Below are positions 1 to 7,369 of a stretch of 64,000 bases of DNA, in pieces. Each line of letters begins with the position of its first letter. The first letter of the stretch is position 1. The position numbers were made by a program, and so were the translations under genes. Source of the DNA: JAFAXD01 sp035472475 (GTDB taxonomy: Bacteria; Pseudomonadota; Alphaproteobacteria; Rhizobiales; Xanthobacteraceae); contig DATIPA010000248.1 in the NCBI GenBank assembly GCA_035472475.1, positions 4,180 to 68,179 on the forward strand. Reading direction: 5' to 3'. A model generated the notes under the pieces. It had not been told where the DNA came from, searched no databases, and saw nothing but the letters and a program-made list of their open reading frames with translations.

Positions 1-171
1 CGTGTAGTGCAGCCGCAGTTCCGGCAAGATCTCGCCCGTGTGAAAGCGAAAGTCGTGCGCGGTCCAGTCGCCCGGCTTTGGGGTTGGATAGTCGGCCGCA
101 ACGGCGGCCAATGCGATCAGGGATAGGGCGGCGCTCGCCGCCGTGCGCCCCAGCAAACTCAGTGTCGTCAT
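1..171 (-). CDS. exported alpha/beta hydrolase, N-terminal fragment
   Basis: The gene starts at an ATG at 171 and runs off the left edge, so only about 57 residues are visible. They comprise a hydrophobic signal peptide (roughly residues 5-26, ending in an AVAADY cleavage region) followed by a segment with PKPGDWTAHDFRFHTGE and LPELRLHYT, which resembles the N-terminus of exported homoserine-O-acetyltransferase-like alpha/beta hydrolases. The catalytic residues lie outside the window, so the assignment rests on this N-terminal resemblance only. It would act in the periplasm. Its upstream side is separated from the next gene by a REP-like half element. Confidence 0.6.
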   Translation of the reverse strand, partial: MTTLSLLGRTAASAALSLIALAAVAADYPTPKPGDWTAHDFRFHTGEILPELRLHYT

Positions 172-238
172 GCCTGTCTCAACCGAGCCGGGCCCCCGCC
201 CTGAGATTAGCCGCGATCGCGCGCCAACAAAATCCCAC

Positions 239-272
239 ACGTGCTGTAGGAACTTCAAATCGGCGGCACTAG
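239..272. repeat. half copy of CTAG-bounded palindromic element (family B)
   Basis: The segment GTAGGAACTTCAAATC followed by GGCGGCACTAG matches, in reverse complement, the left arm of the long palindrome at 17512-17588 (GGATTCGAAGTTCCTAC). Only one arm is well conserved. The terminal CTAG (269-272) also supplies the stop codon of the Spx/ArsC-like gene on the minus strand. Confidence 0.55.
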
Positions 273-634
273 CGACGCGCGCCCAACGCTTGTTCGTATT
301 GCTCGGGCTTGAAGCCGACAAGCAGCTTGCCGCCGGCGGCGAGCACCGGCCGTTTGATCATTGACGGTTGCGCCAGCATCAGCGCAATCGCCTTCTTCTC
401 GCTCAGATGGTCCTTGTCGCCGTCGGGCAGCTTGCGAAACGTCGTTCCGGCGCGATTGAGCAAAGTCTCCCAGCCCGCGACGCCGGCCCAGCGTTCCAGC
501 GAGGCGCGGTCGATCCCCTCGGCCTTGTAGTCGTGAAACGCATAGGCGATGCAGTGCGCGTCGAGCCACGCACGCGCCTTCTTCATCGTGTCGCAATTCT
601 TGATGCCGTAGATGGTGATCGGCCTGCCGCCCAA
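269..634 (-). CDS. Spx/ArsC (YffB-like) family reductase
   Basis: A 121-residue thioredoxin-fold protein of the ArsC/Spx/YffB family. The single redox cysteine is Cys14 in the motif IKNCDTMKKA, and the family's C-terminal KRP motif is at residues 94-96. The lack of the second and third cysteines of classical arsenate reductases and the NCDTxKKA motif favour the YffB-like glutathione-dependent branch over true ArsC; its substrate is not known. Length is normal for the family. The TAG stop codon at 269-271 lies inside the CTAG end of a palindromic repeat. The gene sits between the hydrolase and the exporter operon and is probably its own transcription unit. Confidence 0.85.
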   Translation of the reverse strand: MGGRPITIYGIKNCDTMKKARAWLDAHCIAYAFHDYKAEGIDRASLERWAGVAGWETLLNRAGTTFRKLPDGDKDHLSEKKAIALMLAQPSMIKRPVLAAGGKLLVGFKPEQYEQALGARR

Positions 635-686
635 GACTGCTCTCCTGTTGCTCTCCTGCCCTGCGATCCCGCGCGTCCGCGCTCGG

Positions 687-1757
687 TCAGCGCATGGCGG
701 GCTGTTCGGGCGAGCCGGCCGCGAAATAGGCGTCCGCCTGCATGCCGACCGCGAGCGGTCCCGGGTCGTCGATGTCCACGAGGACCTCGGACACGTCGAC
801 GTCGGTCAGCTTGTTGCGCTGACCCTGGCCGTTCAGCCGTCCGGGGCCGACATAGCGGGCGATCGAGCGCACGGTGCCCTCGAACTCGCGGTCGGGAAAC
901 GCATAGGCGCGCACCACGACACGCTGACCGACGCGAACCTTGCCGAAGTCGTGCTCGTCGAGCTCGGCCCGCATGGCAAGGCCCGACACGTCGCCCAGCA
1001 GCGCCAGCCATTGATCCGGCGACGGAACCGCCATTTCGCCAACGCGAGCGCGGACCTGCAGCGCGGTGCCCGCGATCGGCGCCCGGATCCGGGTTTTCTG
1101 CAGCGACGCCTGGGCGAGCGCCAAGTCGGCCCGCGCCGCCGCCAGTTCGGCTTCCTCGCGCGTCGGCAGGCCGGAATCGTCCTTGGTCTTGCGCAGCACG
1201 TCCTGCCGCTGGCGCAGCGTGTCCTGCGCGCGCACCAGCGCGGACCGGGCACCGCCCACGGCGGCGTCCTCGACCGCCGAGCGTGTAACGTCCCTGGACG
1301 CCGAAATGGCGTCGAGCCGGTCCCAGGCCTGGGCAACGGCCTGCGCCGCGTCGGCAACGTCATCCTCGGCGCGGATTAGCGCGGCCGGCCCCTTCTTTTT
1401 CTGGTCGTCGCGAACGCGCTGGCGCGCCGCGACCTGGGCCTCGGCGGCCGCGACCCGGGCGCGGGCCTCATCGTCGTCGAGGCGAACCAGCAGATCGCCC
1501 GCCGACACCTTGTCGTTGGCCCGCACCCGAACCTCGGCGATACGACCGGCGACGCTCGCTACGACCCGGACCTCCTGGCCGCGCGGCTCGATCCGTCCGG
1601 GGGCGGTCGCGTCCCATTTCGGCACTGCGGCTTCAGCGCGCGCACTCTGCTGGGCGTTCAACTCGTGTGCCGCCGCGAGCACCAGCACGGCGGCAAGCGC
1701 CGGGATCAGCGCCAGCAATCCATAGCGGATGCAATTTTGGATAGACGTCAACAGCAT
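687..1757 (-). CDS. HlyD-family periplasmic adaptor of an ABC exporter (DevB-like)
   Basis: A 356-residue membrane-fusion protein: one N-terminal transmembrane segment (about residues 10-30), a lipoyl/barrel segment (about 60-90, VRVVASVAGRIAEVRV and VSAGDLLVRLDDD), an alanine/arginine-rich coiled-coil hairpin (about 95-220), then the returning lipoyl and beta-barrel parts (about 225-330). It would link the inner-membrane ABC pump encoded just upstream to an outer-membrane channel. It is the last gene of the three-gene operon, 17 bases after the ATPase. A GGAGG ribosome site directly abuts the ATG at 1757; a TTG at 1751 has better spacing and may be the true start. Confidence 0.88.
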   Translation of the reverse strand: MLLTSIQNCIRYGLLALIPALAAVLVLAAAHELNAQQSARAEAAVPKWDATAPGRIEPRGQEVRVVASVAGRIAEVRVRANDKVSAGDLLVRLDDDEARARVAAAEAQVAARQRVRDDQKKKGPAALIRAEDDVADAAQAVAQAWDRLDAISASRDVTRSAVEDAAVGGARSALVRAQDTLRQRQDVLRKTKDDSGLPTREEAELAAARADLALAQASLQKTRIRAPIAGTALQVRARVGEMAVPSPDQWLALLGDVSGLAMRAELDEHDFGKVRVGQRVVVRAYAFPDREFEGTVRSIARYVGPGRLNGQGQRNKLTDVDVSEVLVDIDDPGPLAVGMQADAYFAAGSPEQPAMR

Positions 1758-1774
1758 CCTCCGATCGCCCCCGG

Positions 1775-2476
1775 CTATTCTGGCTTGGCTTGCGGTGACT
1801 TGTCCACGAGCCGTCCATCCTCGATGTTCACGACCCGGTCCGCAAACGGCAGAACCCGTGGGTCATGCGTCACAATCAGGACTGCGCGCGAGGGATCCTT
1901 CGCGATCTTTGCCAGCAGCGTCATGATCGCGTGCCCGTTGGCGCTGTCCAACGCCGCGGTCGGCTCGTCTGCCAGCACAACCGCGGGGTTGGCGACGATC
2001 GCGCGCGCGATCGCGACCCGTTGCTGCTCCCCGGAGCTGAGCTCGCGTGGGAACCCCCTGACCTTGTGGGCAAGACCGACGGTCTCCAGGGCCTTAGCGG
2101 CCTTGGCGTGGGCCCGCCAGGGGTGCTCACCGCTCATCTCCAGGGCGAGCCGAACGTTCTCCGCCGCCGTCAGCGTGGGGAAGAGGTGATAGTTCTGAAA
2201 GATGAAGCCGACGTGGCGGCGTCGAAGGTCGGCCAAGCGCTCGGGCAAAAGGCCGGCGGTGGCCTGGCCGAGAATCCGGACCGTGCCGCTGGTCGGTGTC
2301 AGCATGCATCCGAGCATGGACAACAGCGTGGTCTTGCCGCTGCCCGACGGTCCCATGAGCAGAACCAGCTGCCCGCCGGTCAGCGAAAGAGAGATGCCGC
2401 GCACCGCGGCGACCCGGCCCGCGCCCGAGCCCAGGTATTTCAAGACGTTGGTCGCCTCGATCACCAGCCCGGTCAT
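1775..2476 (-). CDS. ABC exporter ATPase (DevA/MacB type)
   Basis: A 233-residue nucleotide-binding subunit. Walker A GPSGSGKT is at residues 42-49, Q-loop near FQNYHLFP, signature LSSGEQQ at 146-152, Walker B VVLADEP at 166-172, and the H-loop in IVTHDPR. The LolD/MacB-like sequence and the FtsX-type permease partner indicate an extrusion (type VII, mechanotransmission) pump rather than an importer. Its start overlaps the permease stop by four bases (ATGA), showing translational coupling. The cargo cannot be read from sequence; cyanobacterial DevBCA exports glycolipids. Confidence 0.9.
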   Translation of the reverse strand: MTGLVIEATNVLKYLGSGAGRVAAVRGISLSLTGGQLVLLMGPSGSGKTTLLSMLGCMLTPTSGTVRILGQATAGLLPERLADLRRRHVGFIFQNYHLFPTLTAAENVRLALEMSGEHPWRAHAKAAKALETVGLAHKVRGFPRELSSGEQQRVAIARAIVANPAVVLADEPTAALDSANGHAIMTLLAKIAKDPSRAVLIVTHDPRVLPFADRVVNIEDGRLVDKSPQAKPE

Positions 2477-3621
2477 CGCGCCAAGACCGTCACTGGATCA
2501 ACGCGCGTGACTACGACGATCGCCGAAATGGCGGAGACGATGCTCATCGCCACCGTGAGCACGAACAGACCGACGATCAGGCCCGGCGTCATGAGAATGG
2601 GCAGGGCCGACTCGGCGCTCAGACGCGCGAGTCCGAGACTGGCCGCGGCCGCGATCGCAAAACCGATGATGGCGGTCAGCAGCGCCTGCCAAAGAATGGT
2701 CAGGTAGAGATAGCGGCGCGACGAGCCCATCGCGCGCAGCGTTGCAAACTCGCTGAGATGATCCTTGGTGCTGGAATAAAGTGTTTGTGCCACGATCACC
2801 GTGCCGACCGCGATGCCCAGCAGGGCGCTTCCGAACAATGCGGCGCCGGCACCCGTCCCAAACAGCCAGTAGGATCGGCTGCGACGACGAAACTCGTCGG
2901 ACGTGATCACCTCGAGATTGGGCAACGTGGCTTGCAGGCGCTGCCGAACCTCGTTCACGCTCGCGCCGGGCGCGATGCGCACCAGAAAATAAGTCGCCGA
3001 TGCGGGCGGCAGCCCGAGATAGGCGCGCGCCCGGTCAAGCGGCATGAACACGTAGGGCGTGGTCGTGAACGATCGTATGCCCTTGGTGACCGCGGCGACA
3101 CGCGCTTTCTTGTCGCCGATTTCCCCGTAATCGCCGATCTCTGCGACCCCGAGCCGATCGAAATAGGAGCGATCGACGGCGACCGCCTGCGGCGTCGACA
3201 AATCGGAGAGGTTGCCCTCGATGAGATTCCACGGCTGCAGCCCGCCGGGTGTCGTGCCGATCAGGAAGACCGGCGTCTGCGACTTGCCGTTCGGTTTGCG
3301 CCAGAAGGTGAAACCGATCACCACCGGCGTGACGTCTGCGACCCCCGGCACGGCCAACGCCCGAAATCGCTCGCGACCCTCCAGCAAAGCGGTGGCCTCA
3401 AAGCCTTTGGTGTCGGCGGGTGCAATCCAGAGATCCGCCGACGCATGGTCGATCATGGTGGTGATCATGCGTTCGAAGCCCAGGAACAGCCCGAGCTGAA
3501 CGGTGAAAAGCACGACCGAGAACACGATCCCGACGAGCGTGCCGACCAACCTGATCCGGTCGTGAAACAGATTGCGGGACGCAAGCGTAAAAATGATGGG
3601 CGTCAGCCGACCGAGTTCCAT
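2473..3621 (-). CDS. FtsX-like ABC exporter permease (DevC-like)
   Basis: A 382-residue permease with the usual DevC layout: one transmembrane helix near the N-terminus (about residues 20-50), a long periplasmic domain (about 55-255), then three C-terminal helices (about 258-380) forming the FtsX/MacB core. First gene of a minus-strand operon permease-ATPase-adaptor. Unlike MacB, the ATPase is not fused. No outer-membrane TolC partner is encoded nearby, so a shared channel would be needed. Divergent from the acyltransferase gene at 3807. Confidence 0.88.
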   Translation of the reverse strand: MELGRLTPIIFTLASRNLFHDRIRLVGTLVGIVFSVVLFTVQLGLFLGFERMITTMIDHASADLWIAPADTKGFEATALLEGRERFRALAVPGVADVTPVVIGFTFWRKPNGKSQTPVFLIGTTPGGLQPWNLIEGNLSDLSTPQAVAVDRSYFDRLGVAEIGDYGEIGDKKARVAAVTKGIRSFTTTPYVFMPLDRARAYLGLPPASATYFLVRIAPGASVNEVRQRLQATLPNLEVITSDEFRRRSRSYWLFGTGAGAALFGSALLGIAVGTVIVAQTLYSSTKDHLSEFATLRAMGSSRRYLYLTILWQALLTAIIGFAIAAAASLGLARLSAESALPILMTPGLIVGLFVLTVAMSIVSAISAIVVVTRVDPVTVLAR

Positions 3622-3806
3622 CTCTATCCCTGTCAGCTAGCGCGCGATCAGCCGGCCCGAGCCTGCGCCTGCGCACACCGAAGCACAACGAGCCCGGCTG
3701 CAACCCTACGATTGCATGATCGTTCAAATGAGGTGATAGTTGCGCGGGCTGACCGGCCGCGCACGTCGGCGAATCGAATGCGGCAAGGACGAGGGGCGAC
3801 GCGGGT

Positions 3807-5030
3807 ATGCAGAGCTCGAGTATAGCGCTGAGCAATCTGCGCGCGTTCGTTATCCTGATCGTCGTGGCCTTTCATTCCGTGCTCGCCTACCTGGGCTCGG
3901 CACCGATCGCGGCGGCGCCGTTCGACGACCCCCCCTATCACTGGATTGCGACCCCGATCCTCGACCCCGAACGCTGGTTCGGGTTCGACCTGTTCTGCGC
4001 ATTTAACTACGTCTACTTGATGCATTTCATGTTCTTTCTCTCGGGTCTTTTCGTCTGGCCGAGTCTCATGCGCAAGGGGAGCGTGACGTTTCTGTTTGAG
4101 CGAATCCTGCGCCTCGGGGTGCCGTTCGTGGTGGGCGTTTATCTGCTGATGCCGATTGCGCATTATCCTGTATATCGCGTCACCGCCACCGATCCGAGTT
4201 GGTTCGCCTACTGGAAGCATTGGACCGCGCTGCCGTTCTGGACGTCCGGCCCGTTGTGGTTCCTGTGGTTTCTCCTGATCCTGCAGACGATCGCCGCCGT
4301 ACTTTATCGGGTCGCGCCGTCCAGCGGGGAGCTTCTCGGACGACTGTCTGCCGCAGCCAATGTGCGTCCGGGGCAATATTACTGGCGGCTGGTAGCGATT
4401 TCGGCGGTGGCCTATATGCCGCTGGCCGCGATCTACGCGCCGTGGGAATGGGTCCGCTTCGGGCCATTCGCCTTTCAGCCGGGCTTTTCCCTGCACTACG
4501 TCGTGTTTTTCTTCGCCGGTCTTGGCATCGGCGTGCAGGGGCTCGAGCAAGGCCTGCTGGGCCAGAGCGGAGCGCTGGCCAGGCATTGGGGCAAGTGGGC
4601 CGCCGCAGCGGTCGGCACATTCTTTCTGTGGATGATCCCCACCGCGCTGACCACCCAGGGCTTCGCGTTTCCAGGGTTGCGAACGCTCGCCGACCTAGGG
4701 CTCACGCTTGCGACCGCGGCGAATTGCTTCGCGCTGGCGGCAGTGTTCATCAGGTTCGGCGCCAAACGCCAGCCGCTGGCGGACAGCCTGTCGGTCAATG
4801 CCTACGGCATCTACCTCGTCCACTACCCATTCGTGATCTGGCTGCAGTTTGCGCTGCTCAGCATGCCGCTGCCCGCAATCGCCAAGGGTTTGATCGTGTT
4901 CGCCGGCGCGCTCACGCTGAGCTGGGGAACAAGCGCCGGTCTCAGCCGGACATGGATTGGCGCTCGGCTGATCGGCTCGGAACCGCGAACGGCGTCAAAA
5001 GCTCAGCGCGCGAAGGTTCAGGCCGGATAA
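3807..5030 (+). CDS. acyltransferase family 3 membrane protein
   Basis: A 407-residue integral membrane protein with about ten hydrophobic segments, matching the Acyltransferase-3 family (OafA/MdoC/OpgC-like). The N-terminus (SNLRAFVILIVVAFHSVLAY) carries the family's R-x10-H pattern that contains the catalytic His. Such proteins transfer acetyl or succinyl groups to periplasmic or surface glycans. It stands alone, divergent from the exporter operon. The substrate is not inferable; the MdoC-like hydrophobic layout would allow glucan modification. Confidence 0.85.
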   Translation: MQSSSIALSNLRAFVILIVVAFHSVLAYLGSAPIAAAPFDDPPYHWIATPILDPERWFGFDLFCAFNYVYLMHFMFFLSGLFVWPSLMRKGSVTFLFERILRLGVPFVVGVYLLMPIAHYPVYRVTATDPSWFAYWKHWTALPFWTSGPLWFLWFLLILQTIAAVLYRVAPSSGELLGRLSAAANVRPGQYYWRLVAISAVAYMPLAAIYAPWEWVRFGPFAFQPGFSLHYVVFFFAGLGIGVQGLEQGLLGQSGALARHWGKWAAAAVGTFFLWMIPTALTTQGFAFPGLRTLADLGLTLATAANCFALAAVFIRFGAKRQPLADSLSVNAYGIYLVHYPFVIWLQFALLSMPLPAIAKGLIVFAGALTLSWGTSAGLSRTWIGARLIGSEPRTASKAQRAKVQAG

Positions 5031-5087
5031 AGCGTATGATCGCGGCGCGTTCGCGCCGCGATTGCGTTGCGAGCTCGTCTCAGCGCG

Positions 5088-5196
5088 CGATCAGCAAAAG
5101 TGGTCACCGGTTTTGCGTTCGAGCGCGCGCCAATAAATTGATTTAGCGCATGATCTTGTCGGCGAACCGCTCACACTTCGCCGGATCATGCGCTAG
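5088..5196. repeat. REP-like palindrome pair (family A) overlapping a stop codon
   Basis: The right-hand palindrome has an 11-bp outer stem AGCGCATGATC (5145-5155) / GATCATGCGCT (5184-5194) and an inner stem CGGCGAA (160-166 of the 5000s) / TTCGCCG (5177-5183). To its left, 5088-5132 forms a weaker hairpin around GCAAAA/TTTTGC. The CTAG at 5193-5196 gives the TAG stop of the minus-strand DUF6134 gene. The element fills the gap between two converging genes and could also act as a transcript 3'-end stabiliser. Confidence 0.7.
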
Positions 5197-5816
5197 AGCA
5201 ACTGATAGAGAATGACAGAACCGTCGCTTGCGACCAGGCTGGCGTGCACGAGTCGCTGTTGCTCGTCATACCAGACGTCCTGGGTCCACTTGCTCTTGAG
5301 CGTGTAGTGATGCGCCTTCACGGTGCGCGACTTGACGGTGATCTGCTTCTGGCCGTGGTCCACGACCGACAACGGCAGGATTGCTCCATCCTGCGCGTCC
5401 AGCATCACCGAGCGACTTAGGAGCTCCTGGTTCCACAAGCTTCCAGGCACCAGGTTGCGTTCGGCCTTGGCGGCCTTGCCGTCGGCGCGAACCTCGACGC
5501 CATTTGACGTCTCGACCACCGACACCGTGTGGAGCGTGCCGTTGTTGTCGGTGTTCGAATTGAGCGCCACCAGACGGCCGTCGACCCAGCGCTCGGTCGC
5601 CTTGTGCTGAAGCCGATACGCGGTAATAAACAAAACTTTCACGTTGAGGTCGGTGAGAATCTTGACGGACGTCTCCGGACCGGCACGACTGATTTCCATC
5701 GTATGCGTGCCAATCTGCTCGCCATTGCGGACGATCGCGAACCGGATTGTTTCTGCTGAAACCTGCGTGGCGCTGCCGAGCAAGGCAACGCCGACAATCC
5801 CCGCCAATAATTTCAT
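5193..5816 (-). CDS. DUF6134 family exported protein
   Basis: A 207-residue protein with a clear signal peptide (MKLLAGIVGVALLGSATQVSA) followed by a beta-rich domain beginning ETIRFAIVRNGEQIGTH, which is typical of DUF6134. The ATG at 5816 is preferred over the upstream in-frame ATG at 5882 because it starts the signal peptide and has GGAGAG seven bases upstream. The function of DUF6134 is unknown. The stop codon is inside a REP-like palindrome. Confidence 0.72.
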   Translation of the reverse strand: MKLLAGIVGVALLGSATQVSAETIRFAIVRNGEQIGTHTMEISRAGPETSVKILTDLNVKVLFITAYRLQHKATERWVDGRLVALNSNTDNNGTLHTVSVVETSNGVEVRADGKAAKAERNLVPGSLWNQELLSRSVMLDAQDGAILPLSVVDHGQKQITVKSRTVKAHHYTLKSKWTQDVWYDEQQRLVHASLVASDGSVILYQLL

Positions 5817-6248
5817 GCGCTCTCCTCTGGGGCCGTAGTGCGCGTTCGCGCGACCGTCTATCCCAGAAGTCCCCAGCCCCAATTACCTCTATCGAAGAGA
5901 ATTTAGGCGTTCCTTGGGCGAATTCAGGGAGAATTTCCCGCTTATCGTGGGGATGCGCCGTCGCATCTGACGGCAAACCGCTGCATTCCGGCGCCGTGTC
6001 GCGATCAGACGCGATCGTGTCGCGCCCGCAACTTTACAGGCGTTGTGACCGCCTTCACACGCGATTCGCCGCACATGCAGGACACTGCGATCCGCGAAGA
6101 TCGGATGCCTTCAGCGGCGAAGCCGCAGCACCGACGCGCAACAGCGGACATCACGCACGTTGGTCTCACCGCACCGGCATCCGGGACTGTGGGTCGGGGC
6201 GATAGCGCGCGGTCATCCGCTCCTTATCGCAACCCACAGGAGATCCTC
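5817..6248. other. 432-bp divergent intergenic region
   Basis: This stretch separates the DUF6134 gene from the tandem-repeat gene. It holds the DUF6134 ribosome site, a short near-palindrome around 6000-6030 (CGCGATCAGACGCGATCG) and the AGGAGA site for the gene at 6249. The open frame upstream of 6249 lacks gene-like features, so I read it as non-coding. I see no recognisable promoter consensus. Confidence 0.4.
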
Positions 6249-6665
6249 ATGACCGGTACCGTAACAAAAGCAAGGCCGAGCGAACTGATCACCAAAGAGA
6301 ATGCGGTCGGCGCAAAGCGGCGCATTCACGTCGACATCCAGGCTCCGCTGCAGCCGCCGCAGCGCTGGTACGCGCTCAATTTCGCGAGCGTCGACGCAGC
6401 TCTGACCTACCTCAACGAGAACCCGATTCAGTCGGCCGGCGAGGTCGCCGCCACCGCACGCAACGACGGAACGGTGTCGATGCTGACGATCTTCCCGCCG
6501 ACCGCGCCGCTGCAGTCACCGCAGCGCTGGTTCTTTCAAAACTTCTCCAGTGCCAACAACGCGGTGACCTATCTCAACGAGGCGCCCGCACAATCGGACG
6601 GCGAAGTCAGCGCGACGCTGCGCAACGACGGCAGCGTCGGCGTGTTCTACATCGCTCCGGCGTGA
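6249..6665 (+). CDS. unrecognised protein built of two ~52-residue tandem repeats
   Basis: A 138-residue protein, no signal peptide or membrane segment. After a charged 31-residue N-terminus come two copies of one module, residues 32-84 and 86-137. Both start APLQxPQRW and contain NFxS, TYLNExPxQS, GEVxAT and RNDGxV in the same order. The ATG at 6249 was chosen because AGGAGA precedes it by seven bases and because it removes a low-quality N-terminal extension. I do not recognise the family. The regular beta/alpha pattern suggests a compact soluble fold duplicated within one chain. Confidence 0.7.
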   Translation: MTGTVTKARPSELITKENAVGAKRRIHVDIQAPLQPPQRWYALNFASVDAALTYLNENPIQSAGEVAATARNDGTVSMLTIFPPTAPLQSPQRWFFQNFSSANNAVTYLNEAPAQSDGEVSATLRNDGSVGVFYIAPA

Positions 6666-6677
6666 GGTCGACGTTTA

Positions 6678-6799
6678 GAGCGTGTCCCGCAAAAAGCCTG
6701 CCCGCACTTGTTGCGGGGTGGGCGCCGGTCTTGCGAAAAGGACACGCTCAAACAAAAGGCTAGAGCGGGATGATAATTCGAAGAAAGATCATCCCGCTC
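6678..6799. repeat. two tandem REP-like palindromes with conserved linker (family A)
   Basis: First palindrome: stem GAGCGTGTCC (6678-6687) / GGACACGCTC (6740-6749). Linker AAACAAAAGGCTA. Second palindrome: GAGCGGGATGAT (6763-6774) / ATCATCCCGCTC (6788-6799). The same linker with one change follows the palindrome at 20819-20863. The remaining intergenic DNA to 7105 shows no other feature I can support. Confidence 0.75.
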
Positions 6800-7105
6800 G
6801 GCCCGGTGCCGCGGCCCCGGCGGCACCGCTTGTCCGACGAGCACGTCCTTTCTGCTCCCGGTCTCACGCTTCGCGGCCTCGCGTAACGCATCCGGCGTGT
6901 TTGCGGGCCGCCGCGAGAGCCACGACTCACACTGTCATTAGTTACAATTGACTTCGAAAAGCGCTTCTGCTCGACATGGGAACGCGGTCGGCGCTGTTGC
7001 CGCACTGCAACACACAAACGACATTCGACCAACCGCAGCCGTGCGGTCCTAGGAATTAACTTAGACGGCGGCTAGGTTTAAGGGTCGATACATCTGGGGG
7101 GTCCC

Positions 7106-7285
7106 GTGCTCGGCTCGATGCGCTGTTTTACCCTGACCGTCGTTGTCACCGTGTGCGCCATCGCCTACACGGCTGGCTCGCCGGGCGCGGCTGCGTCCGT
7201 TCGCCGCAATATCGAGGCAGTGCGGTCAGCGCTCGTTACGCTGCATGTCGCGCCGGCCCCAACCGCCGTCTCCAACGCGCGCTAA
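7106..7285 (+). CDS. small hypothetical protein with N-terminal hydrophobic segment
   Basis: A 59-codon frame starting GTG at 7106 (an ATG four codons in, at 7118, is also possible), with a G-rich CTGGGGGG ribosome site just upstream of the GTG. Residues 5-25 form a hydrophobic stretch (MRCFTLTVVVTVCAIAYTAG), followed by a short charged tail (RRNIEAVRSALVTL). This looks like a signal peptide or single membrane anchor. No family recognised. It is too short for certainty, but codon use is ordinary for this genome and the frame is in an otherwise empty gap. Confidence 0.4.
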   Translation: MLGSMRCFTLTVVVTVCAIAYTAGSPGAAASVRRNIEAVRSALVTLHVAPAPTAVSNAR

Positions 7286-7369
7286 AAGCGCGCGCACCAC
7301 TTCAGCAATTTCCACTCACGATGGTTTTGGCCCGATCGGCGGCGCGCGCCAGCAGATGCGCGCCTCCGC

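Noticed and set aside
269..634. Classical arsenate reductase (arsC)
   Set aside because: Only one redox Cys and no ars neighbours; the motif fits the YffB/Spx-like branch better.
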